A stretch of DNA of 64,000 nucleotides, taken from positions 792,737 to 856,736 of the forward strand of contig JANWVY010000002.1 of the NCBI GenBank assembly GCA_025056455.1, given 5' to 3'. Each line of letters begins with the position of its first letter. The first letter of the stretch is position 1. This DNA is from Bryobacteraceae bacterium. Its GTDB lineage: Bacteria > Acidobacteriota > Terriglobia > Bryobacterales > Bryobacteraceae. The position numbers and the translations under genes were made by a program. The notes under the pieces are model-generated. The model ran no database searches and was not told where the DNA came from. It was given only the letters and a program-made list of their open reading frames with translations. Shown here piece by piece: positions 1-7,891 of the stretch.

Positions 1-1049
1 GTGTCGCTGAGCAGCAAGATGGCATAGACGCAGACGATCACGAAAAACCGGTCCGGGGAGAAGCTGCCGCGGTAGCGCATGGGGAACCAAATCAAGACCC
101 CGAACGTGAATCCCATAAGGAACAGCAGACGGAAGGCTGGGGAGCGGAACAGGGAACGAAGTTCCTTCTCTACCAACACAGCCAGTGGATCGCGGAGCCA
201 GAGATGCGGCCATTGAAACAACCAGTCGGTCCAGCAAGCAGTGGCTGCGGGCTCGGCGCGGGCTCGCGCGGCGTCTTCGTCAAAGCGGAGTCCTTTTTCA
301 AACATCCAACGGCCGAATGCATAGGAAGCCGCAAGCCAGCCTATCATGGCGATCCAGTTGCTCCAGACTAGGTCGCCTGTTACCAGATGGGCGGTCGCTG
401 TCCAGGGCCAGACTGCGCTCGGGACCGAGCGCCAGAGCTCGAAGAGATGGTCAGAGCGCTCAACTAGCAGAGCAAGTTGCGGGACCGTGGCAAGCAGCGC
501 GAGCAAAAAGACGATCCATTCGCGCGTTTTGTTTTGGGAAAAAAACCGAATCAACGTCTGGCGCACGCCGGCGGCCAAGAACAAGTTGAAGGCTAGAAAG
601 GGCAAAAAGAACCCTGCGAGCCAGGCGTTGAGCACTGGACTCAGAGCCAAGCCCAGGCTCATTCCGCTCAGAAGAATCAGCATCTCAAGGCCGTTGCTGA
701 AGCGCAGCAGCAGCTCGAGCTGAAAGAGTTCGGAGTGGGGAATAGGATAAACAAGGAGCTTTTTAATTTCGAGTGAAGCCCCCGTGCTGACCATGAGGAC
801 GGGCAGCAGCTGCCAGTAGAGCAAAGCGATCATGAGACCGCCGGCAAGAAAACTGTAGGCGCGTTCACGGTCCGTTGTTTCGCTTAGAAAGAGGACGGAT
901 GCGACCGCACCCAGAATCCACAGTCCGTACCAGACGAGGCTGCCAACGGCTGCAAGAAGCAGGCTTCCGCGGCGAGCGCGGGGTAACACGTTGCGCCAGC
1001 TGCGCCACTGCGCCCAGAGAATGGCCCGCGCTTGAAGGTTTAAAGCCAC
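1..1049 (-). CDS. ABC exporter membrane permease (partial, cut by left edge)
   Basis: This is an open frame of 349 codons running off the left edge. It begins with GTG at 1049, and its first 10 bases overlap the end of the ABC ATPase gene, which suggests translational coupling. The translation is rich in long hydrophobic stretches (for example VGSLVWYGLWILGAVASVLF near residue 30 and several more later) separated by short charged loops, as in multi-spanning ABC-2 type exporter permeases. It carries no ATPase motif. Paired with the ATPase just upstream it should form an ABC export complex in the inner membrane; the substrate cannot be told. The family assignment rests on topology and context, not on a recognised motif. 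Confidence 0.75.
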   Translation of the reverse strand, partial: MALNLQARAILWAQWRSWRNVLPRARRGSLLLAAVGSLVWYGLWILGAVASVLFLSETTDRERAYSFLAGGLMIALLYWQLLPVLMVSTGASLEIKKLLVYPIPHSELFQLELLLRFSNGLEMLILLSGMSLGLALSPVLNAWLAGFFLPFLAFNLFLAAGVRQTLIRFFSQNKTREWIVFLLALLATVPQLALLVERSDHLFELWRSVPSAVWPWTATAHLVTGDLVWSNWIAMIGWLAASYAFGRWMFEKGLRFDEDAARARAEPAATACWTDWLFQWPHLWLRDPLAVLVEKELRSLFRSPAFRLLFLMGFTFGVLIWFPMRYRGSFSPDRFFVIVCVYAILLLSD

Positions 1050-1795
1050 TCTAACGCTTCCCGGCGCCGTTCTCCGCCGATGGCTCGTACAAACAGGTCC
1101 TCGAGCGTTTCGCCGCCGAGCCGCAAGTCGGCCATCGAGCTTTCCATAATGAGCTTGCCTTGGTGAATAATAGCGACGCGGTCACAAAGCCTTTCGACGA
1201 CCTCGAGCACATGAGAAGTGAGAAAGACGGTAGCCCCGCGTCGCACTTGTTCAAGGAGCAGGTTTTTCATCATCCGCGCTCCCACGGCGTCGACCCCTTC
1301 AAACGGCTCATCCATCAAAAACAGCTCGGGCCGGTGGATCATCGAAGCGGCCATGGCTAAGCGTTTACGCATTCCCTTAGAGTACTCGCCCACGAGCTGG
1401 CCGGAAGCGCCATCGAGCTCAAAAAGGTGCAACAATTCGACGGCTCGCTCGCGAGCGATCGAACGGGCAAGACCGTACATGCGGCCGACGAATTGGAGAA
1501 ATTCCAAGCCAGTGAGTTGTTCAAACAGCAGCGTTTCGTCTGGCACCAGGCCGATGCGTGCTTTGATCTCGTTTTCGGCCTGGGGCATGGGAAGGCCGAG
1601 AATTTCGATGGCGCCCGAGGTAGGGGGTGCAAGCCCCATGAGCATCTTGATGGTGGTTGTTTTGCCGGCGCCGTTGGGGCCAAGGAATCCGAAAAAGCAG
1701 CCCCGAGGTACGGTGAGATTGAGGCCGTCCACGGCCGCTTTTGCTCCATAAAGCTTGCGCAGCTGGGTGATCCGGATGGCGGGCAGGCTGTCCAT
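1040..1795 (-). CDS. ABC transporter ATP-binding protein
   Basis: This 251-residue protein is a complete ABC ATPase domain of the exporter type. Walker A is GPNGAGKTT at residues 39-47, the signature is SKGMRKRL, Walker B is LFLMDEP, and an H-loop follows in LTSHVLE. It should hydrolyse ATP on the cytoplasmic face to drive the permease encoded immediately downstream. Its ATG shares one base with the stop codon of the preceding esterase gene (TAATG), and its own end overlaps the permease start, so the genes look like one transcript. The GMRKRL signature resembles drug, Na+ or gliding-type exporters (CcmA-like), but the substrate is unknown. Confidence 0.93.
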   Translation of the reverse strand: MDSLPAIRITQLRKLYGAKAAVDGLNLTVPRGCFFGFLGPNGAGKTTTIKMLMGLAPPTSGAIEILGLPMPQAENEIKARIGLVPDETLLFEQLTGLEFLQFVGRMYGLARSIARERAVELLHLFELDGASGQLVGEYSKGMRKRLAMAASMIHRPELFLMDEPFEGVDAVGARMMKNLLLEQVRRGATVFLTSHVLEVVERLCDRVAIIHQGKLIMESSMADLRLGGETLEDLFVRAIGGERRREALEWL

Positions 1796-2946
1796 TAGGC
1801 TCCCAAGTGCTGGGCGAGAAAAGACAGGCCTCGAACGCCATGCCAGACGTGGCCGGCTGGGAAAACTTCGCTCTCAAGGCGGTCGCGAGCACCCATCACC
1901 TCGTAGATGCGCTGAAGCTGGGAAACGCTTTCGCGGAAGGCCTGGAGGGGGAAGATCTCATCTTGGGCGCCAGACTCGGCAAAGAACGGCCGGGGAGCGA
2001 TCAAGCCCGCCACCTCATACATTTCGGCCCACTGGAGAATGCCGGGCACATAGTTATCGATACAGTGGGAAAGCGAGAAAATGCTATCGCGAAACGTGTT
2101 GAGATAGCCGCTTGCGAAGGCAGCTTGAAGACGGGGTTCGAGCGCCGCCGAAAACACAGTGACTGTGCCACCGCCTGAGATGCCGGTGACACCAATCCGG
2201 CGCGAATCAATGTCCGGGCGGGTTTCGAGGTAGTCGAGCGTGCGCATGACGTCCCAGACACGCCAGCCGATCATGGTTTCGCCTAGCAGCAGCGCAGCGC
2301 CAGCAACGGGCTGGCAGGCCGAGCGGCCGAGGCCGCCTTTTTTCGTCCGCGCGTCACGCCGACAGCCGAAAGCCATTTGCTCGATGGCGACGGCGGCCAG
2401 GCCGCGCTCGACGACTTGGATGGCGAAATCGTGCTGATAGCCCGACCGGTCGGTGCGGTCTCGCCCTTGTTCATCGATGCCGACGATGTCGTCCACCCCA
2501 CGCCCGTGACCGGGCAAGCAAATGACGGCTGGATGCGGAGCTTTCCGTTGCTTGGGGGTCAAGACATAGGCTAGAACGGCGAGGCCAGGCCGGCTGGTAA
2601 AAACCACCTTTTCTCTGCGGTAGGAGTTAAACTCGCGGCTTTCGAGAATCTTCGCATCTAACGCGACGCGGGGAACGGGCACGGCCAGGCCGAGGAGTTC
2701 GACGAGTTTGGCACGTAGCTTCTTCTGCCAGGCCTGGGCCTGTTTCAAGTTGTTGGCTTCGAAGCGGAGGCGCCTGGGGGTTTGCTGGTAGCGCAACAGG
2801 GTCCAAGCCACAGGGTCAAAATCGGCCAGCGTGACCTGATTTTCGAAGCCGTCGAGAGCGCCTGAATATTTGGTTGGCGCTTGGGCCATGGCGCTGAGGC
2901 CCAAGGCGCCTAAGCCGATCTGCCTGCGGGTAAGACGGGAGGCCAT
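1795..2946 (-). CDS. Exported alpha/beta hydrolase (acetyl-xylan-esterase/dienelactone-hydrolase-like)
   Basis: The protein has 383 residues and a twin-arginine N-terminus (TRRQIGLGALGLSAMAQA), so it is probably folded in the cytoplasm and exported by Tat. The nucleophile elbow GISGGG places the catalytic serine at residue 257. A candidate oxyanion/lid segment CLPGHGRG lies near residue 144 and a late histidine in PAGHVWHG could complete the triad. This arrangement fits the large esterases annotated as acetyl xylan esterase or dienelactone hydrolase. Carbohydrate deacetylation is plausible but not proven. The gene starts one base after cpaF ends and overlaps the ABC ATPase by one base. Confidence 0.85.
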   Translation of the reverse strand: MASRLTRRQIGLGALGLSAMAQAPTKYSGALDGFENQVTLADFDPVAWTLLRYQQTPRRLRFEANNLKQAQAWQKKLRAKLVELLGLAVPVPRVALDAKILESREFNSYRREKVVFTSRPGLAVLAYVLTPKQRKAPHPAVICLPGHGRGVDDIVGIDEQGRDRTDRSGYQHDFAIQVVERGLAAVAIEQMAFGCRRDARTKKGGLGRSACQPVAGAALLLGETMIGWRVWDVMRTLDYLETRPDIDSRRIGVTGISGGGTVTVFSAALEPRLQAAFASGYLNTFRDSIFSLSHCIDNYVPGILQWAEMYEVAGLIAPRPFFAESGAQDEIFPLQAFRESVSQLQRIYEVMGARDRLESEVFPAGHVWHGVRGLSFLAQHLGA

Positions 2947-2947
2947 C

Positions 2948-4297
2948 TTAGAGATTCACTTCCACCACTTCGTCGAAGAGATTAGCCGGTAGCGAGATGC
3001 CCGCCACCTGGATCCGCTCCATGAGCTTGGGTGTGTAGCCCGTCCAGCGGAAGCGCCCCTGCACCTTTCCCGCATCGCTCACGCCGGTGCGCTCAAAGAT
3101 GAAGATATCGCGCGTTGCCACACGGTCTTCCTCCACGCCCGTCACCTCGGAAATGCTGATGATTTTACGCGAGCCATCTTGCAGGCGGGTGACCTGAAGC
3201 ACGAGTTTAATGGCGCTGGCAAGCTGCTGTACGATGACGCGGTTGGGGATTTCCAGGTCTGCCATCAGGATCATCGCCTCGAGGCGGGAAAAGGCGTCCT
3301 TGGGTGAATTGGCGTGAATCGTCGTCATCGATCCTTCCACGCCCGTATTCATGGCTTGGAGCATGTCGAGGGCTTCTGCGCCGCGGCACTCCCCTACAAT
3401 GATTCGGTCTGGACGCATCCGCAGTGCAGTGCGCAACAACTGGCGCTGATTGATGCCACCGGTTTTGTTGACGTTGGGAGGCCGGGTTTCAAACTTCACC
3501 ACATGGCGTTGCTGGAGTTGCAATTCCGCCGTGTCCTCAATAGTGATGATCCGCTCGTCTTCGGGGATAAAGCGAGACAGAGCATTCAGCGTCGTCGTCT
3601 TTCCGGATCCGGTGCCACCGGAAATTAGAATGGAGGCTTTGGCCTGGACGCACGCTGCCAAAAAACGCAACATCGACGGAGTGATGGTCTTATTGGCGAT
3701 CATTTCATCGGAAGTGATCACGTGCCGGCCAAAGCGGCGGATAGACAGCGCCGGTCCGTCCAAAGCCAGCGGGGGGATGATGGCGTTCACACGGGAGCCG
3801 TCGGCCAGGCGCGCGTCGACGATGGGCTGGGCTTCGTCGATGCGACGGCCTACCTGGGAAACAATTTTTTCAATGATGTGGAGTAAATGCTGGTTGTCGC
3901 GGAACCGCACTGGGCTCAACGAGAGTTTTCCGCCGCGCTCGATGTACACCTTGTTATAGCCGTTGACCAGAATGTCGGAGATGGAGGGCTCTTTGAGCAG
4001 TGGCTCGAGCGGACCCAGGCCCAACACTTCATCGAGCACTTCCTCGACCATTTTGTTGGTTTCGGCCGTGGTCATCGGCAAGCGCTCATCCTCAAGCAAA
4101 CGCTCGACGACCCGGCCAATTTCGGCGCGCACCCGGTCTTTGGGCAGCGAGGAGACCTTGTCCAGGTTCAACACGCCGATTAACTTTTTGTGAATTTCGG
4201 ATTTGAGCTCGAAGTAACGGTCGGCGGTGCGCAGTGCCGACCCGGAAGCAGGCCCGCTGCCGGGTCGAGGCGGCAGAGAGCGAAAGTTGCTAGCCAC
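2948..4297 (-). CDS. cpaF: CpaF/TadA-type secretion ATPase
   Basis: This 449-residue protein belongs to the type II/IV secretion ATPase superfamily, CpaF branch. Walker [10 protein letters not shown] is at residues 227-235, ITIEDTAEL forms the Asp box, and the segment around [12 protein letters not shown] contains the Walker B region, followed by the His box (TTIHANSP). Family members are hexameric motors for Tad/Flp pilus assembly or secretion. The N-terminal 60 residues are Pro/Ser-rich then helical, as usual. No other tad/flp gene (pilin, TadB/C, RcpA) is in this window; the gene instead leads an operon with an esterase and an ABC exporter. The start ATG at 4297 was kept because a TATAAT box lies 33 bases upstream. 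Confidence 0.92.
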   Translation of the reverse strand: MASNFRSLPPRPGSGPASGSALRTADRYFELKSEIHKKLIGVLNLDKVSSLPKDRVRAEIGRVVERLLEDERLPMTTAETNKMVEEVLDEVLGLGPLEPLLKEPSISDILVNGYNKVYIERGGKLSLSPVRFRDNQHLLHIIEKIVSQVGRRIDEAQPIVDARLADGSRVNAIIPPLALDGPALSIRRFGRHVITSDEMIANKTITPSMLRFLAACVQAKASILISGGTGSGKTTTLNALSRFIPEDERIITIEDTAELQLQQRHVVKFETRPPNVNKTGGINQRQLLRTALRMRPDRIIVGECRGAEALDMLQAMNTGVEGSMTTIHANSPKDAFSRLEAMILMADLEIPNRVIVQQLASAIKLVLQVTRLQDGSRKIISISEVTGVEEDRVATRDIFIFERTGVSDAGKVQGRFRWTGYTPKLMERIQVAGISLPANLFDEVVEVNL

Positions 4298-4330
4298 GGA
4301 ATCTCCTTGGAATAATCAAGTTGCTTTCTC

Positions 4331-4336
4331 ATTATA
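4331..4336 (-). promoter_or_regulatory. -10 box TATAAT upstream of cpaF
   Basis: A perfect TATAAT hexamer on the minus strand lies 33 bases before the cpaF start in the divergent gap between cpaF and the TrmO-like gene. No convincing -35 element is seen 16-18 bases further upstream, so this is a candidate only. Confidence 0.4.
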
Positions 4337-4418
4337 CGGCGCACACTGCAGAGGCGAGTTTTGTCCTCAGTACGCCGCTTTACGGGGTGGTTGTCTGGCC
4401 AGAACAGGAGCCGCTTTG

Positions 4419-5204
4419 ATGGACTGTTCCCCAAAAAACTTGTTGGAGCTTGATTGCTCGCTACGATTCATCGGGGTGGTACGGTCTGAAATTCAGGACC
4501 GCAAATTGATGCCGGCGTTTGGCGTTCCCGCCCGGGTGGAAATCTTTCCCGAATTCGCCGGCGGTTTGCTGCACTTGGACAAGCATTCGCACTTTTGGGT
4601 CCTGGCCTGGCTGACGGTGAAGCCGGAACGAGATTTGCTGCAAGTTACGCCGCGCGGAGCAGCCGAGGGCGATCTCCACGGCGTATTCGCGGTCCGCTCA
4701 CCAGCGCGTCCGAACCCGATTGGACTCACTGCGGCGCGTCTGCTCCGCCGGGAGGGTCTCGCGCTGTACTTTGACCGTCTAGATTTTTTAGATGGCACAC
4801 CTGTAGTCGATTTGAAGCCTTACTTTGTGACGCGAGATCTGATTCGCTGCGCTAACAATGCGGTGATCGGGCGACCACGCGACGAAGCGGCACTGCTTGA
4901 ATCGCTGCGCCACCAAGCAGCTCTCGCTTTACCGGAGAACCATGCCGACGTCGACCTCGCCGTCCAGATCGTGTACCGCTATCGCGTGGTTCACTCGAAT
5001 CTAGGCGAACCGGCGGAATGGAACGTGGTGGCCCCAAGCGACCGGCCCTATTTGATCGATGCGCTCCTGGCCCTGACGCATACCCGGTTCAGCCGGGGCT
5101 TTTCGCTTTGGGCAGAGGCCGCAGTTTGCCTCAACGGAGAGAGATTTGCCCTGCCACATGGTCCAAGAAGTTTTTCTGTTGGAGTCGACGACGGGAGGGC
5201 GTAA
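4419..5204 (+). CDS. TrmO-like tRNA (t6A37) methyltransferase with an extra C-terminal region
   Basis: The start ATG at 4419 was chosen because an AGGAG sits 8-9 bases upstream and the family similarity begins just after it; an in-frame extension to 4227 would invade the cpaF region. The 261-residue protein has the TrmO/TsaA (UPF0066) core, including RSPARPNPIGL at residues 93-103. Known TrmO enzymes use S-adenosylmethionine to N6-methylate t6A at position 37 of tRNA-Thr. The core ends near residue 150. The remaining ~110 residues, with segments such as VQIVYRYRVVHSN and LTHTRFSRGFSLW, match nothing I recognise and may be a lineage-specific extension. The core assignment is firm; the tail function is unknown. 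Confidence 0.85.
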   Translation: MDCSPKNLLELDCSLRFIGVVRSEIQDRKLMPAFGVPARVEIFPEFAGGLLHLDKHSHFWVLAWLTVKPERDLLQVTPRGAAEGDLHGVFAVRSPARPNPIGLTAARLLRREGLALYFDRLDFLDGTPVVDLKPYFVTRDLIRCANNAVIGRPRDEAALLESLRHQAALALPENHADVDLAVQIVYRYRVVHSNLGEPAEWNVVAPSDRPYLIDALLALTHTRFSRGFSLWAEAAVCLNGERFALPHGPRSFSVGVDDGRA

Positions 5205-5260
5205 ACGGCGGTGGCTGGAAGTTGGGCTGGCTACGGGTTCAACCGGGGCTGACTCCGGAA

Positions 5261-5266
5261 TATGCT
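5261..5266 (+). promoter_or_regulatory. Candidate -10 box (TATGCT) before the enolase-superfamily gene
   Basis: TATGCT ends 12 bases before the ATG at 5279. A weak -35-like TTCAAC lies 17 bases upstream of it at 5238-5243. If used, the leader would be only about 5 bases long. Confidence 0.35.
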
Positions 5267-5278
5267 AGGGAGAGCCCC

Positions 5279-6508
5279 ATGAGACGCCGCGATTTCTTTG
5301 CAACTGCCAGCTTTTCCGCCCTTGGTTTGGCCCAACCCAAAGACTATGCGACTTCCACTGCGCCCGGTGCGGCGCCAGACTGGGAAGCCCCGCTGTTTGA
5401 TCTCTTCCGGCACAGCAAGTCTCCGGTGGTTGCTCACCGGCTGGAGCTGCTTAAGGCCGGCAGCCGCTACTTTCTGCGGGCCACATCGAAGGATGGAGTG
5501 ACGGGCGTCGCCTTGGTCAAGCAAATCGATGAATACTTAACGATGCTGACTCGCCTAGCCATGCCGTTTTTCCAAGGCAAGGATGCCCGCGCACTCGAAA
5601 CTTTGATTGACGAATACTACGTGAAGCACTATAAGCTGGCGGGTCAGGCGCTGTGGGCGCCAGCCGCCTACGTCGAACAGGCGCTGCTCGATCTGTACGG
5701 CAAGACAGTTCAAAAATCCGTCGCTGAGCTTCTGGGCGGCGTCCGCAGAACTCAAATTCCCGTTTACCTCTCGGGCTCCGTGCGGGAGACCACGGCTGAG
5801 CAAGAGGTCGAAGTCTATGCGCAAGCGCTGCAACAAAGCGGAGCGAAGGCGGTGAAGTTCAAGATTGCGCAACGCATGGGCCGCAATGCGGATGTTTACC
5901 CGGGACGCACAGAAAGAATGCTTCAACTGGCCCGCAAAACCTTCGGTGACCACATTACCATCTACGTGGACGCCAACGGAGGGTATAACGCTGCAAAAGC
6001 GATTTCCCTGGGGCCGCTCTTTCGGGAATTGAAGATTGCCTTTTTCGAAGAACCCTGCCCGTGGGAGGAGATCTCGGAGACCAAACGCGTGGCAGATTCG
6101 CTGGAGATTCCGATTGCTTTTGGCGAATGCGACTCGAGCTTGTGGAAATTCGACTATATGATTCGCACGCGGGCCCTGGATATTGTTCAGCCGGATTTGA
6201 ACTACAACGGCGGCTTTCTTCGTACAGCGCGAGTTGCGAGGATGGCTGCCAAAGCAGGGATTCCCATCACGCCACATAACACGCAGACCGGCGCGGCGGC
6301 CTGTAATCTCGTGCAATTTGCCTGTGCGACAAGGAACATCGGACCCTACATGGAGCTGCCCTTTCGGGGGAAGTATGCTGAGGAACCCTGGGCCTCGGTA
6401 AGTTTCCGGATCAAGAACGGGGCCATTGGTATGCCGGAAGGTCCGGGGCTTGGAGTGACCGTGGATCCCGCGTATTTGGCCAAAGCGCAGCTCATCGCCG
6501 CTGTCTAG
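5279..6508 (+). CDS. Exported mandelate racemase/muconate lactonizing enzyme family protein
   Basis: The start at 5279 gives a Tat-like N-terminus (MRRRDFFATASFSALGLA) and a 409-residue protein of normal family length. Enolase-superfamily residues are visible in order: the KxK motif K193/K195 as acid-base lysines, metal ligands D231 (YVDANGG), E257 (FFEEP) and E283 (FGECD), then D306 and H333 (TPHNTQ), the usual C-terminal His. It should abstract the alpha-proton of a carboxylate, as in sugar-acid dehydratases, racemases or epimerases. The exact substrate is not deducible. Export of such an enzyme is unusual, but a Tat signal allows transport after folding and metal loading. Confidence 0.88.
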   Translation: MRRRDFFATASFSALGLAQPKDYATSTAPGAAPDWEAPLFDLFRHSKSPVVAHRLELLKAGSRYFLRATSKDGVTGVALVKQIDEYLTMLTRLAMPFFQGKDARALETLIDEYYVKHYKLAGQALWAPAAYVEQALLDLYGKTVQKSVAELLGGVRRTQIPVYLSGSVRETTAEQEVEVYAQALQQSGAKAVKFKIAQRMGRNADVYPGRTERMLQLARKTFGDHITIYVDANGGYNAAKAISLGPLFRELKIAFFEEPCPWEEISETKRVADSLEIPIAFGECDSSLWKFDYMIRTRALDIVQPDLNYNGGFLRTARVARMAAKAGIPITPHNTQTGAAACNLVQFACATRNIGPYMELPFRGKYAEEPWASVSFRIKNGAIGMPEGPGLGVTVDPAYLAKAQLIAAV

Positions 6509-6552
6509 CGGGGAGGGAACTGTTTCGCGCAGGGGGGACGGGGGGAGGGGGA

Positions 6553-6597
6553 GGGAGTGTGGGAGCAGGGAGTGTGGGAGCAGGGAGTGTGGCAGCG
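6553..6597 (+). repeat. 15-bp G-rich tandem repeat, three copies
   Basis: Three head-to-tail copies of a 15-base unit (gggagtgtgggagca, the third with two changes) lie at 6553-6567, 6568-6582 and 6583-6597, inside a ~140-base purine-rich tract (about 6535-6680) between convergent genes. The many G-runs on the plus strand could form G-quadruplexes. No gene is supported here. Confidence 0.8.
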
Positions 6598-6685
6598 GGG
6601 AGTGGGCGAGGGGGACGTGAAGGGCTGAGAAGCGAATGGGGAAAGGCGGGAGGCGTGAGGGGGTGGGAGGCGCGAGGGAAGGAGG

Positions 6686-7852
6686 TTAGGCCGTTGCTTC
6701 GAGGACGGCCTTCAGAAAATCGGCGAAGCAGTCCGGAGGAGCACTGCCTTGGGCCAGTTGAGCATTTCCCCCTCCCCGGCCACCCGCCCCAGCCGCTGCT
6801 GTTTTCAACAGCTCGCCGGCATGCAAACCTGTATCCTTGCTTACGGCTAGTAGGAGAGCGCTCGAGTTTTCACAGCAAGCCAGGAACACGGCGCATGGTT
6901 CTGAAGTAAAGCCCTGAGCGAGAGCGCGAAGAGATTCGTCGATGGCGTCTACGGACTGGATCGAGCGACGCCTTCCGCTGGATCCTGCTTCGGCCGACTG
7001 GTAAAGCTGCTTCCCGCGTGCGGAAGCAAGTTCGAATTCGAGTTTGCGGTAGGCTTTTTCAAGCTCGCGCACACGCGTGTTTAGGCCTACAACCAATGCG
7101 GGCGTCTCATCTAGAGAAGCCGACAAACTTTTTGCCACTTCGCTTAAAGTTTCAAAGTCAGCCCGGGCACGGGCTAAGGCGCGGGCGCCACAGAGGAACT
7201 CAAGCCGCACCATTCCGCGGATCCGGTCCAGGCGCCGCAGCACGAGTGCGCCAATCATCCCCGTCGCCTCGACGTGCGTACCGCCGCAGGCGCTGCGGTC
7301 CAGGTCTTCGATGGTGACGATCCGGATCAGGCCCTGGCGTTCAGTGGCTTTGCGGAGTCCTTGAACCTGGGCGGCATCCTCAAAGCTCACGCTAACTCTG
7401 CGGTTTTCCCAGATCACCTCGTTGGCGCGGCGCTCGAGCTCGCGCATCTGTTGGGGAGAAAACGAAGGCGTCTGAATGTCAATGGTCGAGCTCTCCGCCC
7501 CGAGATGGAAACTCACAGTCGGGATTTGAAAGACCTGTTCCAAGACTGCGGAAAGCAGGTGCTGACCGGTGTGCTGCTGCATGTGGTCAAAGCGGCGCGG
7601 CCAGTCCAGCTGTCCGGTCACAGAACGGGCGGTCAAGGGTTCAGAAAGTAAGTGGGCGATGCGGTCCCCTTCGTCAATAACGCTGGTGACAGCAACGCCG
7701 CCAAGCGTGCCGGTGTCATGAGGCTGCCCGCCCGAAGTGGGATAAAATGCGGTTCGATCGAGATAGATACGGCGGCCCCCGTCGAGCGATTCGACCACCT
7801 GCGCGGTAAACTCACGCAGCCGGGCATCGCGATAATAAAGCCGGTCCGTCAT
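6686..7852 (-). CDS. AlaX-like alanyl-tRNA editing protein with DHHA1 domain
   Basis: This 388-residue protein resembles the editing half of alanyl-tRNA synthetase. The zinc-binding motifs HTGQH (H94 and H98) and CGGTH (C189 and H193) are intact, and a C-terminal DHHA1-type region (glycine-rich, AGGRGGGNAQLAQG) closes the protein. No aminoacylation domain is present, so it is a stand-alone trans-editing factor that would deacylate Ser-tRNA(Ala) and/or Gly-tRNA(Ala) in the cytoplasm. Its length corresponds to the long AlaX-L form. It lies 39 bases downstream of the TIGR03437 gene on the same strand. Confidence 0.9.
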   Translation of the reverse strand: MTDRLYYRDARLREFTAQVVESLDGGRRIYLDRTAFYPTSGGQPHDTGTLGGVAVTSVIDEGDRIAHLLSEPLTARSVTGQLDWPRRFDHMQQHTGQHLLSAVLEQVFQIPTVSFHLGAESSTIDIQTPSFSPQQMRELERRANEVIWENRRVSVSFEDAAQVQGLRKATERQGLIRIVTIEDLDRSACGGTHVEATGMIGALVLRRLDRIRGMVRLEFLCGARALARARADFETLSEVAKSLSASLDETPALVVGLNTRVRELEKAYRKLEFELASARGKQLYQSAEAGSSGRRRSIQSVDAIDESLRALAQGFTSEPCAVFLACCENSSALLLAVSKDTGLHAGELLKTAAAGAGGRGGGNAQLAQGSAPPDCFADFLKAVLEATA

Positions 7853-7891
7853 GTTGGAGAAAGGACTTCCCGCCTTGCTTGCGCGACCGCT

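Noticed and set aside
6559-6909. Gly/Ser/Val-rich open frame
   Set aside because: It is produced by the 15-bp G-rich repeat and the antisense of the AlaX-like gene.
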